64,000 nt of DNA. It comes from Micromonospora sp. WMMD812. GTDB taxonomy: Bacteria > Actinomycetota > Actinomycetes > Mycobacteriales > Micromonosporaceae. The translations under genes were made by a program, and so were the position numbers. The stretch lies in assembly GCF_027497215.1 (NCBI RefSeq), contig NZ_CP114904.1, positions 1,550,001 through 1,614,000 on the forward strand, read 5' to 3'. Under the pieces are notes generated by a model. It had not been told where the DNA came from, searched no databases, and worked only from the letters and a program-made list of their open reading frames with translations. This document shows positions 44,400 through 53,355 of the stretch, one piece after another (position 1 is the stretch's first letter; each line of letters opens with the position of its first letter).

Positions 44400-44760
44400 T
44401 GGGCGTCACCGGCGCTGCCGGGCTCGGCGCACGATCTGACCACTGCCCGCACCCACGGCGTGATCGATGCCCGGACCAGCGCTAACGTAATGACCTTCGC
44501 CGACAAGGGATACCAGGGCGCCCGTGGCAGCGCGCGCACCCCGTTCAAGCGGCGCCGCTGCCGGCCGAAACTGTCGCGCCGGCAAAAAAGGCGGTCAACC
44601 GGGCACACACGAAGATCCGCGCCCGCGGCGAACGGGCCGTTGCCACGCTCAAGACCTGGAAAATCCTCGCCAAGCTGCGCTGCTGCCCACCTCGGCCACC
44701 CCCATCGTGCAAGCCATCCTGGACCTGCACCACGTCGAGGCCGACCGCTTCGCGGAATGA
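44400..44760 (+). pseudogene. C-terminal remnant of an IS5-type DDE transposase
   Basis: The first frame has SAHDLTTARTHGVIDA and VMTFADKGYQGARGS, a DDE_Tnp_4-type core with the Asp of ADKGYQG. At the A6 run (44584-44589) the homology moves by one base to KAVNRAHTKIRARGERAVAT, then LKTWKILAKLRCCP and a normal end AILDLHHVEADRFAE. The N-terminal half is missing. Confidence 0.8.
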
Positions 44761-44795
44761 CATGGCTCCCTGTACTGCCTTTGGCGGCCCGCCCG

Positions 44796-45257
44796 CTACC
44801 CGGTCCCGCCAGGGGCGGCGAGGTCGTCGCCGCTGAATACGAGGCAGCCCAGGATGTCGGCCAATACGGTCCGCTGGACGTGTGTCAGGGTGTTCACGAA
44901 GACCGCAGCGTCGACGTCCGCCTTTCGGCACGCCGCGGCGATCTCGCGAAGCTTCCCGTGCGTCAGCAACGTCCGTCGGGAGAACGGCCGGGACATCCGG
45001 ACAGCCCCGCCGGGACGCTCGTTCCACCGGTCGGAGGCGCCCCGACGCTGAACGTACCGGCCCACCACCCGGCTACCGCGGCCCTCGGCCAAGGCGGCAA
45101 GCTCGTCGAGCCGGACCTCGTACTGCTTCTCCTTGGCCGAGAACAGCCCGATGAGCACGACGTCGGCGCCGTCGAGCGGGTCGCCGACGTTCCGATACTG
45201 CTTCACGCTGACATGATTGCTTTCACCATGCTGTGGGGCCAGACCCTTCCGGACCAT
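44796..45257 (-). CDS. HflX N-terminal-domain-like protein without GTPase domain
   Basis: The frame resembles the N-terminal domain of HflX, which in the full protein contacts the ribosome: ADVVLIGLFSAKEKQYEVRL, ELAALAEGRGSRVVGRYVQR, GKLREIAAACRKADVDAAVF. It stops before any G1-G4 GTP-binding motif. The product is about 136-153 residues, depending on whether the ATG at 45257 or the GTG at 45206 is used. It is either a stand-alone domain or a truncated gene. The upstream side is the breakpoint of the 1.4-kb duplication. Confidence 0.6.
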   Translation of the reverse strand: MVRKGLAPQHGESNHVSVKQYRNVGDPLDGADVVLIGLFSAKEKQYEVRLDELAALAEGRGSRVVGRYVQRRGASDRWNERPGGAVRMSRPFSRRTLLTHGKLREIAAACRKADVDAAVFVNTLTHVQRTVLADILGCLVFSGDDLAAPGGTG

Positions 45258-45717
45258 TGACCGCCGCCGGGCACTCCCACCGAGACCACGTTGGAAAGGC
45301 CGGATCGTCGTGCCCCAGCAGCACCGCCAGGCACCCGCCGGGCAGGAGCTTCGCCCGGCACCGGGCGAAGAACTCGACCCGTGTCCCGGCGCCGGCACCG
45401 CGGGTGAGTGGCCAACCGGTGACGATCAGCATCGCCACCCCGCTCCCCCACCCCATCAAGCGCGCCCCCAGCAGGTGACGGCGGCGGCGGGCGGCCGTGA
45501 TGGCGTGGGCCAGCTGCGGCCCCTGGGTCAGGTCGATGATCAGGTCAGACCGGTGGGTGAGGTTGTGAACCAGCCGCACACCCATCGCGTCGGACAGGGT
45601 CTCGTCCCGCTGCGGGGCGGGCACCGGCCAGACGGTGATCGGCACGGGCGGGTCGCCGGGCACCACGTCCCCCACGGGAACCGGCGCGCCGTCATGGTTG
45701 CTGTCGGTCATGGGCAT
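45223..45717 (-). pseudogene. methyltransferase-like protein, truncated copy B
   Basis: The first about 137 residues are nearly identical to the protein encoded at 17562-18206, including DLIIDLTQGPQLAHAITAAR and LLPGGCLAVLLGH. At about 45308 the match ends abruptly and the frame continues for 28 unrelated residues. The C-terminal third, including DVLVFTRAE, is gone. A three-residue insertion (GTR) relative to copy A lies near residue 113. Confidence 0.8.
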
Positions 45718-46715
45718 GGTGGCCCCCGGCCGGCGGGCGTACTGACGTTTCCCAGTGCGCCGCCGACAGGTCAGTCGAACCCTCTTCCAACCCGACAGAA
45801 CCTGTCACGCCGGCCGTCGGACAGCCCCGTCAGCAGGCGGGCGGGATCCTCACCGCAGCGAACCTGACGCGACCTGTCCCGGTCTGACAAACGCTCGTGC
45901 TGTCAGGTCGGACTGTCCCAATCGAGGTCGCGGAGCCCTCGCAGTGGCGAAGCTCCCATCGAGAGGGGACGAGCCCATGGCAGCGACCATCCGTACGAGG
46001 ACTGCCGACACGGCGCTGACCACCGCCGAGAAGGCATCCGCGCTCCTGACCTGCGAACCCGCGCCGCTGACGTTCGACGCCCGGCCGATACCGGGTCTGC
46101 CGGATACGACAATGCCGCTGGACGAGCTGCGCAAGCTGCTGGTGTACGAACGTTACGACAGCACCACCACCGACGAGCTGTGGCGGCAGTTGGCCCAACA
46201 CGCCCGCGAATCGGGACCCGCTTGGGTCGTGGGCGCGATCGGCGTGGCGCTGCCCGCGCTGACGCACCTCGCGGCGAGGATCAGCCGCGGACACACCCGG
46301 CACGCCGACGACGTCGACTCCGAAGTCCTGGCCGGGTTCCTGCAGGCACTGCGCACGGCGGACCTCGCCCCGCCCCGGCTGTGGCTGCGGCTGTGCTGGG
46401 CCGCATGGCGCGCAGGCGCCGCAGTGGTCAAAGCCGACGAAGGCGAGGAGCTTCCGCTGGACCTGGCCGGCGGCTCACGGTCGCCGAGGATGCCGTACGG
46501 GCACCCGGACCTGCTGCTCGGCCGCGCAGCCGCCGCCGGCATGATCACCCCTGAAGCCGCCGAGCTGATCAGCGCTACCCGCTTCGGCGACGCGCTGATC
46601 GAGCACCTGGCCGCCGAGATGGGCGTGACCGCGTCGGCCCTGCGCATGCGTCGGCGCCGCACCGAACGCGTTGTGGGCGCCGCCGTCATTCGAGGCGACC
46701 TCTCCGGCCCGATCC
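45310..46715. repeat. 1.4-kb direct duplication, copy B
   Basis: Second copy of the segment at 17811-19215, in the same orientation and 27.5 kb away. Its left end is joined to an unrelated HflX-like fragment. Confidence 0.85.
45793..45807. promoter_or_regulatory. CGACAG-AAC-CTGTCA operator-like repeat, copy B
   Basis: It corresponds to the perfect TGACAG-AAC-CTGTCA at 18288-18302 with one changed base. CTGACA and CTGTCAG words follow near 45885-45905, as in copy A. Confidence 0.55.
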
Positions 46716-46804
46716 GCCCGCCAGTCGGGATGCCCTGGCGGCGCGAAACGCCGATGGCCAGCGGTGACGAGGCGAACGGCTGGCGCGACCGGACGGTGGC
46801 GTAG
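45977..46804 (+). CDS. sigma-70-like regulatory protein, copy B
   Basis: The 275-residue product is close to the protein at 18472-19248, with the same start context (GGGGACGAGCCC before ATG) and the same helical and C-terminal helix-turn-helix segments. Differences include KADEGEELPLDLAGG in place of NSDDGQELPLDLSSG, and a 17-residue longer tail. Both copies are open throughout, so both may be expressed. Confidence 0.7.
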   Translation: MAATIRTRTADTALTTAEKASALLTCEPAPLTFDARPIPGLPDTTMPLDELRKLLVYERYDSTTTDELWRQLAQHARESGPAWVVGAIGVALPALTHLAARISRGHTRHADDVDSEVLAGFLQALRTADLAPPRLWLRLCWAAWRAGAAVVKADEGEELPLDLAGGSRSPRMPYGHPDLLLGRAAAAGMITPEAAELISATRFGDALIEHLAAEMGVTASALRMRRRRTERVVGAAVIRGDLSGPIRPPVGMPWRRETPMASGDEANGWRDRTVA

Positions 46805-46861
46805 GCGCTCCCGTCGATGCAAGCCGTCGATTCGTGCGCGGCACGCGCCGCAAAAACGCAA

Positions 46862-46990
46862 ATCCCGTCGCGGGGCGCGGTGACCGCCCGGGACGTCTCC
46901 TACAACGGGCTCCTCACGCCCAACGCCTCGACGGTCATCGGCTCGATCCCCGCTTCCTGGCGATCTTCGAACGTCCAGGTCACGTCCCGG
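46862..46990 (+). pseudogene. fragment of a CBM2-type carbohydrate-binding domain
   Basis: One frame reads GAVTARDVSYNGLLTPNAST, then VIGSIPASW. This resembles the last two strands of a family 2 cellulose- or chitin-binding module (VTARNVSYNGxLAPGAS pattern). No glycosidase domain is present. About 40 codons remain. Confidence 0.5.
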
Positions 46991-47088
46991 CGCGGCCCGT
47001 TTCAGCACATCGTGGACATCGACTGCTCCACAAGCGCGGGACGTGCATATTCTCCGGGCAATCCTCGCCCACCTTCAGGGGGCACACC

Positions 47089-48237
47089 ATGCTCAAGACC
47101 TACACCACGAGCCAAAATCTTCGTCACTTTCCCGCCGAAGCCCAGCGGATAGCCGACGCGGCGATTCAGGACCGCGAGGAGCGCCTCCGAACGATCAGTA
47201 CGGAGCGCAACCGCAAGGCCGCGGAGGTGGCGGCCGGCGCCAGTGACCGGCTGCGTCGCCTGCTGGGGGACGACAACTGGAAGGACCTGACGACGCTGAT
47301 GCGCCAGGAGCGGCTGGCGCTTCGTGACCTGCTCCAGCCGCCACACGGCTTGGAGTCGACCTTCGCAGACCTGAACGAGGCCCGAAAACACAAGGCCGAC
47401 GCGCTTCTGCGCACCCGGAAGATCCGGCGTGACGAGCTTGCCGAGATCAGGGAGGACTACCACGAGGCGATGACCGACGTCCTCGCCCCGGTGGATGAGC
47501 ACGTCACCCCGGGCTTCCACCTGTCCAGCCACCTCGACAGGTGGCTGAGGCTGTCCCCGTTCCACGCGCATGCGCTTCCGTGGGGGGTCATCGTCCCGGA
47601 CGGCGACCCGGGCCCGCACCGGTGGGAGGTCCACCGTCCGCCGTTCTTCGGGTTCAACTTCGGCTTCGTCCCAGTACGCAATGACAACTTCATCGTCGAT
47701 CGGGTGCACACATTGAATCCGTCGCTCGGAGATGTCGGCATCACCGTCACGATGGACAACAGCGACGCCGGCGACTTCGACTACGCCTCGGCCGACGGCT
47801 TCAGCGCTGTAGCCTTCTCCTTCACGCCGGCGACGGCAGGTCTGATCGAGGTGCTCATCGACGCCCAGTGCGTTGAGGCGACGCACCGGTTGAGGACGGA
47901 GAACGAGTGGGGATGGTCGAACTCGACCACCGGACAGAGCAACTTCCTGATGCTCGACGTCCTGCACCCCAACGTTGCCGAGCCCTCGTACGCCCAGATG
48001 TCAGCCTTCCACCTGCAGACCGACGACGATTCCAGCCATGTCCGCGAGAACCTCAGCCGCGGCGCCCACTTCTTCGCGCACCTGTTCAGCGCCGGACCGG
48101 TGCCCGCAAATCAGCCCGTGATCGTGTGCGCGGGGACGCGGTCGTTCGACTTGAGCGGCACCAACGACGTCTCCATCCACAGCAGGTCTGACTTCCGGTG
48201 GTTCATCAGCTCGGTGGAGGTGCGGATCTCGCCATAG
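47089..48237 (+). CDS. hypothetical protein with helical N-terminus and beta-rich C-terminus
   Basis: The ATG at 47089 follows CAGGGGG and gives 382 residues. Residues 1-150 are highly charged helices, probably coiled coil (EAQRIADAAIQDREERLRTI, RKHKADALLRTRKIRRDELA). Residues 170-382 look like a beta-sandwich (HALPWGVIVPDG, FFGFNFGFVPVRNDNFIVDR, SAVAFSFTPATAGLIEVLID). There is no signal peptide or membrane segment. I do not recognise the family. A structural or binding role would fit the composition, but nothing proves it. Confidence 0.75.
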   Translation: MLKTYTTSQNLRHFPAEAQRIADAAIQDREERLRTISTERNRKAAEVAAGASDRLRRLLGDDNWKDLTTLMRQERLALRDLLQPPHGLESTFADLNEARKHKADALLRTRKIRRDELAEIREDYHEAMTDVLAPVDEHVTPGFHLSSHLDRWLRLSPFHAHALPWGVIVPDGDPGPHRWEVHRPPFFGFNFGFVPVRNDNFIVDRVHTLNPSLGDVGITVTMDNSDAGDFDYASADGFSAVAFSFTPATAGLIEVLIDAQCVEATHRLRTENEWGWSNSTTGQSNFLMLDVLHPNVAEPSYAQMSAFHLQTDDDSSHVRENLSRGAHFFAHLFSAGPVPANQPVIVCAGTRSFDLSGTNDVSIHSRSDFRWFISSVEVRISP

Positions 48238-48352
48238 CCGGCATCCGTGGCGGTGGCCTGCGACGTCGCCGTCATCACGGATGGCTGGACCTCGGAGTGC
48301 GGCACCGCGTACGCGAAAGCCGTACGCGTCCGGCTCGCGACCTGACTGTGGG

Positions 48353-48841
48353 TCAGGACTCGCCGACGTTGGTGTCTGAAACACGCCCTGCTTGCGGAGC
48401 TCCCCCCTCGACCACAGCACGAACGTGTTGTCCAATGCCTCGGTACCGGGCCACCGCCCGCGGCAGACCGTCGTTCTGCACTCCTTGGTCCACCTCGTGA
48501 TCCACGCCCGGCATCCCGGTCTCGGCCTCCACAATGCGGGCAAGGGCGTACGCCGTCGCGATGGCGCCATGCGCGCTGGCTGCCGTCGCTGTCTACCAGT
48601 AGGGGACTTCGATCGACGCGGAATCGCCCTCGTACCACAGTTGCATCGCCGGTTCTCTCAGCCACAGCTCAAGGTGCGTCCGGTACCGATCTACCTCAGC
48701 AGCGCCGATTTCCTGCCGAGTCCGCGAGACGATCCGCCGCCAGGCAGCTTCCTGCTTGTCCGTGAGTTGAAGTGAGGGCAGCTCGTCGACCAGGCCGTCA
48801 TCGTCACGACCTGACACGAGGAAGCCGATCTCGTAACCCAT
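48353..48841 (-). pseudogene. conserved-looking gene interrupted by an in-frame TAG
   Basis: From the ATG at 48841 the frame encodes MGYEIGFLVSGRDDDGLVDE and QLWYEGDSASIEVPYW, then a TAG at 48593-48595. The same frame continues for 79 codons with a protein-like sequence (TAYALARIVEAETGMPGVDH, GLPRAVARYRGIGQHVRAVV) to a TGA at 48353. Without the TAG the product would have about 162 residues. I do not recognise the family. It may be a nonsense mutation, a sequencing error or readthrough. Confidence 0.6.
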
Positions 48842-49196
48842 CCTGGGACCAGTAAGTGGCGACTCCCGACGACGGCTGACGGCAGGCCGGCAGCAACCGC
48901 GCAGATCCCCGCCGGCCTCCAGCTCCGTGCTTGGTCGACCGGCGCCCGGTACGGCGACGAGAACGGTTCTACGAGCTCACGTTCGAGGAGAGGGGTCAGC
49001 TTCCACAGCATTCGCTGCTCGGCATCGCGCATGTCCCGTCGGTCGGCCTCCCCCTGGCTGTCTTGATGTTCGGTCTGAGTGTGCAGGCGCTCGCCCAGCG
49101 CTGAGGTGCGATACGGGGGCCCGCAAACGCGGCGGCGGTCTGCGGGTCATCCCCTCGGATCGCCGCCGACTGGTGACTCATTTCGTTGCCGGGTTG

Positions 49197-50033
49197 TCAA
49201 CGGAATGCGTTGACGTGGCGTTCGGCCCAGTGCGCGAAGGTGCGCGGGGGCCGGCCGAGCAGCAGCTGGACGTGCGGCGTGAGGCGCTGCTCGGCTGGCG
49301 TTGGTTCGCCGAGGATGGACAGTGTGCCGTCGACGACGGGCTCGGGCATGAACTGCAGCATCTGTGTGCGTGCCTCGTCGTGTGATTGTTCGATGAAGTG
49401 AATCGGTTCGCCGATCGCGTCGGCGAGGTCGGCGGTGCGTTGCCGGGGTGTGCTGAGGGCGGGCCCGGTCAGTTCATAGATGTAGCCGACGTGTGCGTCA
49501 TCTTGCAGAACTGTGGCGGCCACGTCGGCGATGTCGTCCGGGTCGATGATCGGCAGGCCGACGTCGCCGAACGGTGCGGCGACGGTCCTGCGGGCACGAA
49601 CCGACTCGGCCCAGGCGTAGGTGTTGGAGGCGAATCCTCCCGGCCGCAGGATCGTCCAGGCCAGGCCGGAGGTCTCGGCTACCCGCTCGATGCCGCGCAG
49701 CGGTGCGTGCGACACCGACTGCGGGCGTGTTCCGGCTGCCTGGGACGACAGCAGCACCACCCGTTCGATCCCGCCGGCTTGACTCACCTTGAGGATCTGG
49801 TTCACGTCCAGGTCGGCACCGGCACCGGCGACCAGGAGGAACAGCGTGTGAGCGCCGGCCACCGCGGGCCGGAGGGTTTCCGGCTGGGCAAGGTCGGCCT
49901 GCTGGTATCGCACGCCCTCGGGTAGGTCGAGGGGCAGTTGTCCGCGCGACACCGCGGTCACTGCGCTGGTACGAGCGAGTGTCTTCAGCAGCGAACGACC
50001 GACGTTGCCCGTGGCACCTGTTACGACGATCAT
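49197..50033 (-). CDS. NmrA-like NAD(P)-binding protein
   Basis: The 278-residue protein starts at 50033 after AAGGGA. It has the Rossmann motif GATGNVG (residues 6-12), then LFLLVAGAGADLDVNQILKV, VVLLSSQAAG and WTILRPGGFASNTYAWA. It belongs to the atypical short-chain dehydrogenases of the NmrA/NAD(P)H-binding group, which often act as redox sensors or quinone reductases. The catalytic Tyr-x3-Lys is not evident. The HxlR gene on the divergent side probably regulates it. Confidence 0.9.
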   Translation of the reverse strand: MIVVTGATGNVGRSLLKTLARTSAVTAVSRGQLPLDLPEGVRYQQADLAQPETLRPAVAGAHTLFLLVAGAGADLDVNQILKVSQAGGIERVVLLSSQAAGTRPQSVSHAPLRGIERVAETSGLAWTILRPGGFASNTYAWAESVRARRTVAAPFGDVGLPIIDPDDIADVAATVLQDDAHVGYIYELTGPALSTPRQRTADLADAIGEPIHFIEQSHDEARTQMLQFMPEPVVDGTLSILGEPTPAEQRLTPHVQLLLGRPPRTFAHWAERHVNAFR

Positions 50034-50136
50034 GATCAGTTCCCTTCGTTGTGCATGGGTCGCCTCCGCCCGGGTGCGACCTCGGCGTCGTGCCTGCGCA
50101 GCTGCGGTGCGGCGAACCGTAACAACGTCGGTATAG

Positions 50137-50146
50137 TAGGTACCTA
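50137..50146. promoter_or_regulatory. TAGGTACCTA operator of the HxlR/NmrA pair
   Basis: A perfect 10-bp palindrome lies between the divergent genes, with a similar GGCTACCTGA 11 bases further on. HxlR-type regulators usually bind such GTAC-centred palindromes. Confidence 0.6.
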
Positions 50147-50176
50147 GAGGAAAGTGGCTACCTGAGCGGAGCAACA

Positions 50177-50581
50177 ATGGCGCAGAGTCAGGCGACGTGG
50201 CAGCCTCCGATGTCCGCCGATCCGGAACTGGCCTGCCCGATCGCCCCCGTCGTGGACATCGTGTTCAGCCGCTGGACGACCCCGATCCTGTGGGCGCTGC
50301 ACGAGTACGGCCGGCAACGGTTCGTCGAGCTTGAACGCCGCCTGACCACGATCACCCCGAAGGTTCTCACCCAGCGGCTGCGGCAGCTCGAACGCGACGG
50401 TCTCGTTTCGCGTACGTACCATCCCGAGGTTCCACCGCGGGTCGAGTACGAGATCACCGAACTCGGGTCCAGCCTCGGCCCCCTCTTCGCCCACCTCGCG
50501 GATTGGGCTAACACCCACCTCGACGAGGTCGAGCAGTCGCGGCGCACTTACGACGCCCACCAGGCAAACCGGACGCGCTGA
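50177..50581 (+). CDS. HxlR-family regulator
   Basis: The 134-residue winged-helix protein has the HxlR pattern: CPIAPVVDIVFSRWTTPILW with the N-terminal Cys often used for redox sensing, RRLTTITPKVLTQRLRQLER, DGLVSRTYHPEVPPRVEYEI. The ATG follows GCGGAG. It is divergent from the NmrA-like gene and probably represses it in a redox- or electrophile-dependent way. Confidence 0.92.
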   Translation: MAQSQATWQPPMSADPELACPIAPVVDIVFSRWTTPILWALHEYGRQRFVELERRLTTITPKVLTQRLRQLERDGLVSRTYHPEVPPRVEYEITELGSSLGPLFAHLADWANTHLDEVEQSRRTYDAHQANRTR

Positions 50582-50855
50582 CATCGGCACGACCGGACGC
50601 CGGCGGGCTCACGTGAGACGGTTGGCGCATGGGCGAATCCCGAAGCGGTGAGCTGCAACCGTCGGCATGACCGCGCGATCAGCGGCAGAAGTGTGCGTCC
50701 TTCTCGGTTCGGTCGTGCACCGGCCGCTGGTGCTGTCTCGCAAGGTGGTCGACCTGTCCGAGTTGGCCGTTACCTCGGCGGTGAGGGCGTTCCAGCGCCT
50801 TCGGTGGACAGGTGGGTCCGCCGGGTTGCCTCACCCACTCGACTAGCCTGTCCGG

Positions 50856-51506
50856 ATGATCAATCCGATCGGGCTTGTCATCTTCGACTGCGACGGGGTG
50901 CTGGTCGACAGCGAGCGCATCGCGGTCCGCGTCAACGTCGCCCTGGGTGCGGAGCTGGGCTGGCCCCTGACCGAGGCAGAGGTCATCGAGCGCTTCATCG
51001 GCCGGTCCAGCACGTCCATCGGCGAACAGATCGCGGCCCGCCTCGGGCAGGGCGTGGCTGCCACCTGGGCGGACCGGTTCGACCTGGCACACCGCCAAGC
51101 GGTGGACGCCGGACTGACCGCCGTCGAGGGGATCAGCGACGCGCTCGACGAGATCACCCAGCCGACGTGCGTGGCCTCCAGCGGTACCCACGAGAAGATG
51201 CGCCACACCCTGGGCCGCACCGGCCTGTATCGCCGCTTTGAGGGCCGCGTCTTCAGCGCGACCGAGGTCGCCCACGGCAAGCCCGCCCCCGACCTGTTCC
51301 TGCACGCGGCGGCGGCGATGGGTGTCCCGCCCGCGGCGTGTGTCGTGGTCGAGGACAGCCGATACGGCGTGCAAGCGGCCCGCGCCGCCGGGATGCGCTG
51401 CTTCGGCTATGCAGGCGGGTTGACCCCCGCGCACCGGCTGGATGGCCCGGACACGGTGGTCTTCGACGACATGCGCAAACTCCCGGCTCTGCTGGACGCA
51501 GCCTGA
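50856..51506 (+). CDS. HAD-superfamily phosphatase (beta-PGM-like)
   Basis: The 216-residue enzyme shows all four HAD motifs: DCDGVLVDSE (nucleophile Asp11 and acid Asp13), SSGTHEK, the Lys of HGKPAPDLF, and VVEDS. The helical cap after motif I marks subfamily IA. It probably removes phosphate from a sugar or small metabolite. No neighbour gives a pathway. The 274-bp gap before it has no supported gene. Confidence 0.92.
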   Translation: MINPIGLVIFDCDGVLVDSERIAVRVNVALGAELGWPLTEAEVIERFIGRSSTSIGEQIAARLGQGVAATWADRFDLAHRQAVDAGLTAVEGISDALDEITQPTCVASSGTHEKMRHTLGRTGLYRRFEGRVFSATEVAHGKPAPDLFLHAAAAMGVPPAACVVVEDSRYGVQAARAAGMRCFGYAGGLTPAHRLDGPDTVVFDDMRKLPALLDAA

Positions 51507-51802
51507 CCACCGGCGACGACCACAACATCAACTGCAGCACGCACGGAGAAGCCCTTGCCGCTGTCGAACGACCGCTCGTCGGCAGATCCGGGTGTCTGCC
51601 AGTCGGTTCCGACCGGCGTCGTTGACAGTGCGGTCCCGTAGGCGCCCGCGTCACGCCCTGCCGCCACAGTTTCGCGTCAACCCGCCAGGACCGACCTGAC
51701 TCGAGACGATGCGCCGCCACAATGGCTGGCCGCATGGGGCGATCCCGGATGGTGTCCTCACGCCTAGGAGGAAAGAACAGCATCCGGGATCGCGTGTGGG
51801 TG

Positions 51803-52669
51803 TCAGCTGACGACTTGGGCGGCGATGGCCGTCGCCGCCGTCCGCAGTTCGGCCTTGGTCAGCAGCGGCGTGTCGCTGGTGACTCCGCTGCCGTCGCCCC
51901 CGAAGTAGTTCACCGCCAACAAGCGCAGGTAGTAACCCTGCGGAAGCTTGACCTGCACCTGGTAGAAGCGGTACTGCTTGCCGTTCTTCGCCGGGCTGGT
52001 CTCGGTCGTCTCCACCACCTCGAGGCCCTCGGGCGTCGTCGATGCCTGGCATGTACTGGGTTTCATGGGATCGCACCCAAACACGAGCGAGCAGACGCGC
52101 GGGCCGGAGTCCGAATCAGGGCCGGCGCTGCCCGGCGAGCTGCAGGTGTCCGGCCTGACCCACATGTACAAGCCGGCTTTCTTACCCTGGCGGGCCACAC
52201 CAGAGCGGGCGGCCAACCCGACCGGATCCCGCTCGGCGTACATCGCCGGGTGGCCGTCCGGGAGGCGCTTTTCACCTGGGACGTCGGGCATGTAGATCCA
52301 TCGGACGTCGGGCGCTGCCCCGGCGACTGCCGTCTCGAGCGCCACCCGCAGTTGGTCGAGGGTCTGCTGGATCGCCTTCGGATCGCTGGTGTCGAGCCGT
52401 AGCCCCGAGGTCGGCGCGGAGGGGGACGCCGACGCACCGGCGGATGCCGATACGGCGGGAGCCGTCACCGGCGGCCCAGGCTCAGGCTGGGCGCCACCGC
52501 TCAGGGCGATGCCGACCGCGATCGCGAGGCCGGTCGCCGCAAAGGCGGAGCCGCCTCCCGCCATGCGACGCACCAGGCTTCTGCGTCGCTGGCGTTGAAT
52601 GATCCGGTCGACGTCGACCGTCGACGGCGGTGCGGTGCCGATGTGCTCGTCGAAGATCTGCTGATTCAT
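51803..52669 (-). CDS. membrane-anchored partner of the SigE-type sigma factor
   Basis: The ATG overlaps the stop of the sigma gene by four bases. The 288-residue protein has a charged N-terminus (VDVDRIIQRQRRRSLVRRMA), one membrane helix (about residues 41-58), a Pro/Ala/Ser linker, and an outer domain with several Cys (CSSPGSAGP, VCSLVFGCDP, STCQAS). The layout suits an anti-sigma-like or signalling partner. No known anti-sigma zinc motif is seen. Confidence 0.75.
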   Translation of the reverse strand: MNQQIFDEHIGTAPPSTVDVDRIIQRQRRRSLVRRMAGGGSAFAATGLAIAVGIALSGGAQPEPGPPVTAPAVSASAGASASPSAPTSGLRLDTSDPKAIQQTLDQLRVALETAVAGAAPDVRWIYMPDVPGEKRLPDGHPAMYAERDPVGLAARSGVARQGKKAGLYMWVRPDTCSSPGSAGPDSDSGPRVCSLVFGCDPMKPSTCQASTTPEGLEVVETTETSPAKNGKQYRFYQVQVKLPQGYYLRLLAVNYFGGDGSGVTSDTPLLTKAELRTAATAIAAQVVS

Positions 52670-53163
52670 GAAATGCTCCCAGGTGAGTACGCCAGGGTGC
52701 GCAGCGTCTCGAGCCCCCGCGCCGACTGGCTCTTGACTGTTCCCGCGGAGATTCCCAGCAGTTCCGCGGTCTCTTCGACCGAGTGGTCGAAGTAGAAGCG
52801 CAGCACGACGACTGCGCGCTGCCGTGGCGCCAGTTGCGCCAGCAACCCCGTCAGCTGATCCCGATCGTCGACCCGGTCCGGGTGCGTCCAGCCGTTCTCC
52901 GGTAGGTCCTCCACCGGCTGCTCCCGCCGCCAGGGCCGGCGGCGCTCGTCGAGCCAGGACCTCGTCAACACCCGCTGGGCGTACGCGTCCGGGTTGTCGG
53001 CCGCGGCCACCTTGCGCCAGTGCCGGTAGAGCTTGCGCACGACAATCGATGCCAGGTCGTCCGCGGCGTGCCAGTCATGACACAGCAGGTACGCCGCACG
53101 CCGCCAGCGGTCCATGCGAGCACCGACGAAGGCCCGGAATTCGTCCTCTTCGGACTGTCTCAC
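52666..53163 (-). CDS. SigE-family ECF sigma factor
   Basis: The 165-residue protein matches the actinobacterial SigE-family ECF group. Region 2 is FRAFVGARMDRWRRAAYLLC with HAADDLASIVVRKLYRHW. Region 4 is LAPRQRAVVVLRFYFDHSVE followed by ETAELLGISAGTVKSQSARG. I start it at the GTG at 53163, five bases after AAGGAG; upstream ATGs at 53178 and 53205 are less well placed. It is translationally coupled to its membrane partner. Confidence 0.9.
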   Translation of the reverse strand: MRQSEEDEFRAFVGARMDRWRRAAYLLCHDWHAADDLASIVVRKLYRHWRKVAAADNPDAYAQRVLTRSWLDERRRPWRREQPVEDLPENGWTHPDRVDDRDQLTGLLAQLAPRQRAVVVLRFYFDHSVEETAELLGISAGTVKSQSARGLETLRTLAYSPGSIS

Positions 53164-53355
53164 GCTGCTCCTTCCCATCGCTTCCACTCGCACGACGGAG
53201 CGCACTCCCGGCGGGGTTGCATCGCAGCCGAGCTTTGAAGAAGTTCAGGCATCTCTCGTGGATCACGAACGCGGTGCACACGAATGCCGACAGTGATGAT
53301 CGCAAGGACACGTCGGGCGGGGATGGCGTGAGCGACCGGGCTCATCTCCGACGGA

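Noticed and set aside
44584..44589. A6 run as a programmed frameshift site of the IS5-type element
   Set aside because: The shift needed is +1, not the -1 usual for A6G slippage in IS elements, and the gene lacks its N-terminal half.
48691..49032. A 113-codon minus-strand frame beginning MRDAEQRMLWKLTPLLERE
   Set aside because: It overlaps the better supported TAG-interrupted gene in another frame and becomes non-protein-like after about 45 codons.
50640..50850. A frame with SRKVVDLSELAVTSAVRAFQ resembling a helix-turn-helix fragment
   Set aside because: The match is short, lacks a start codon and could be chance.
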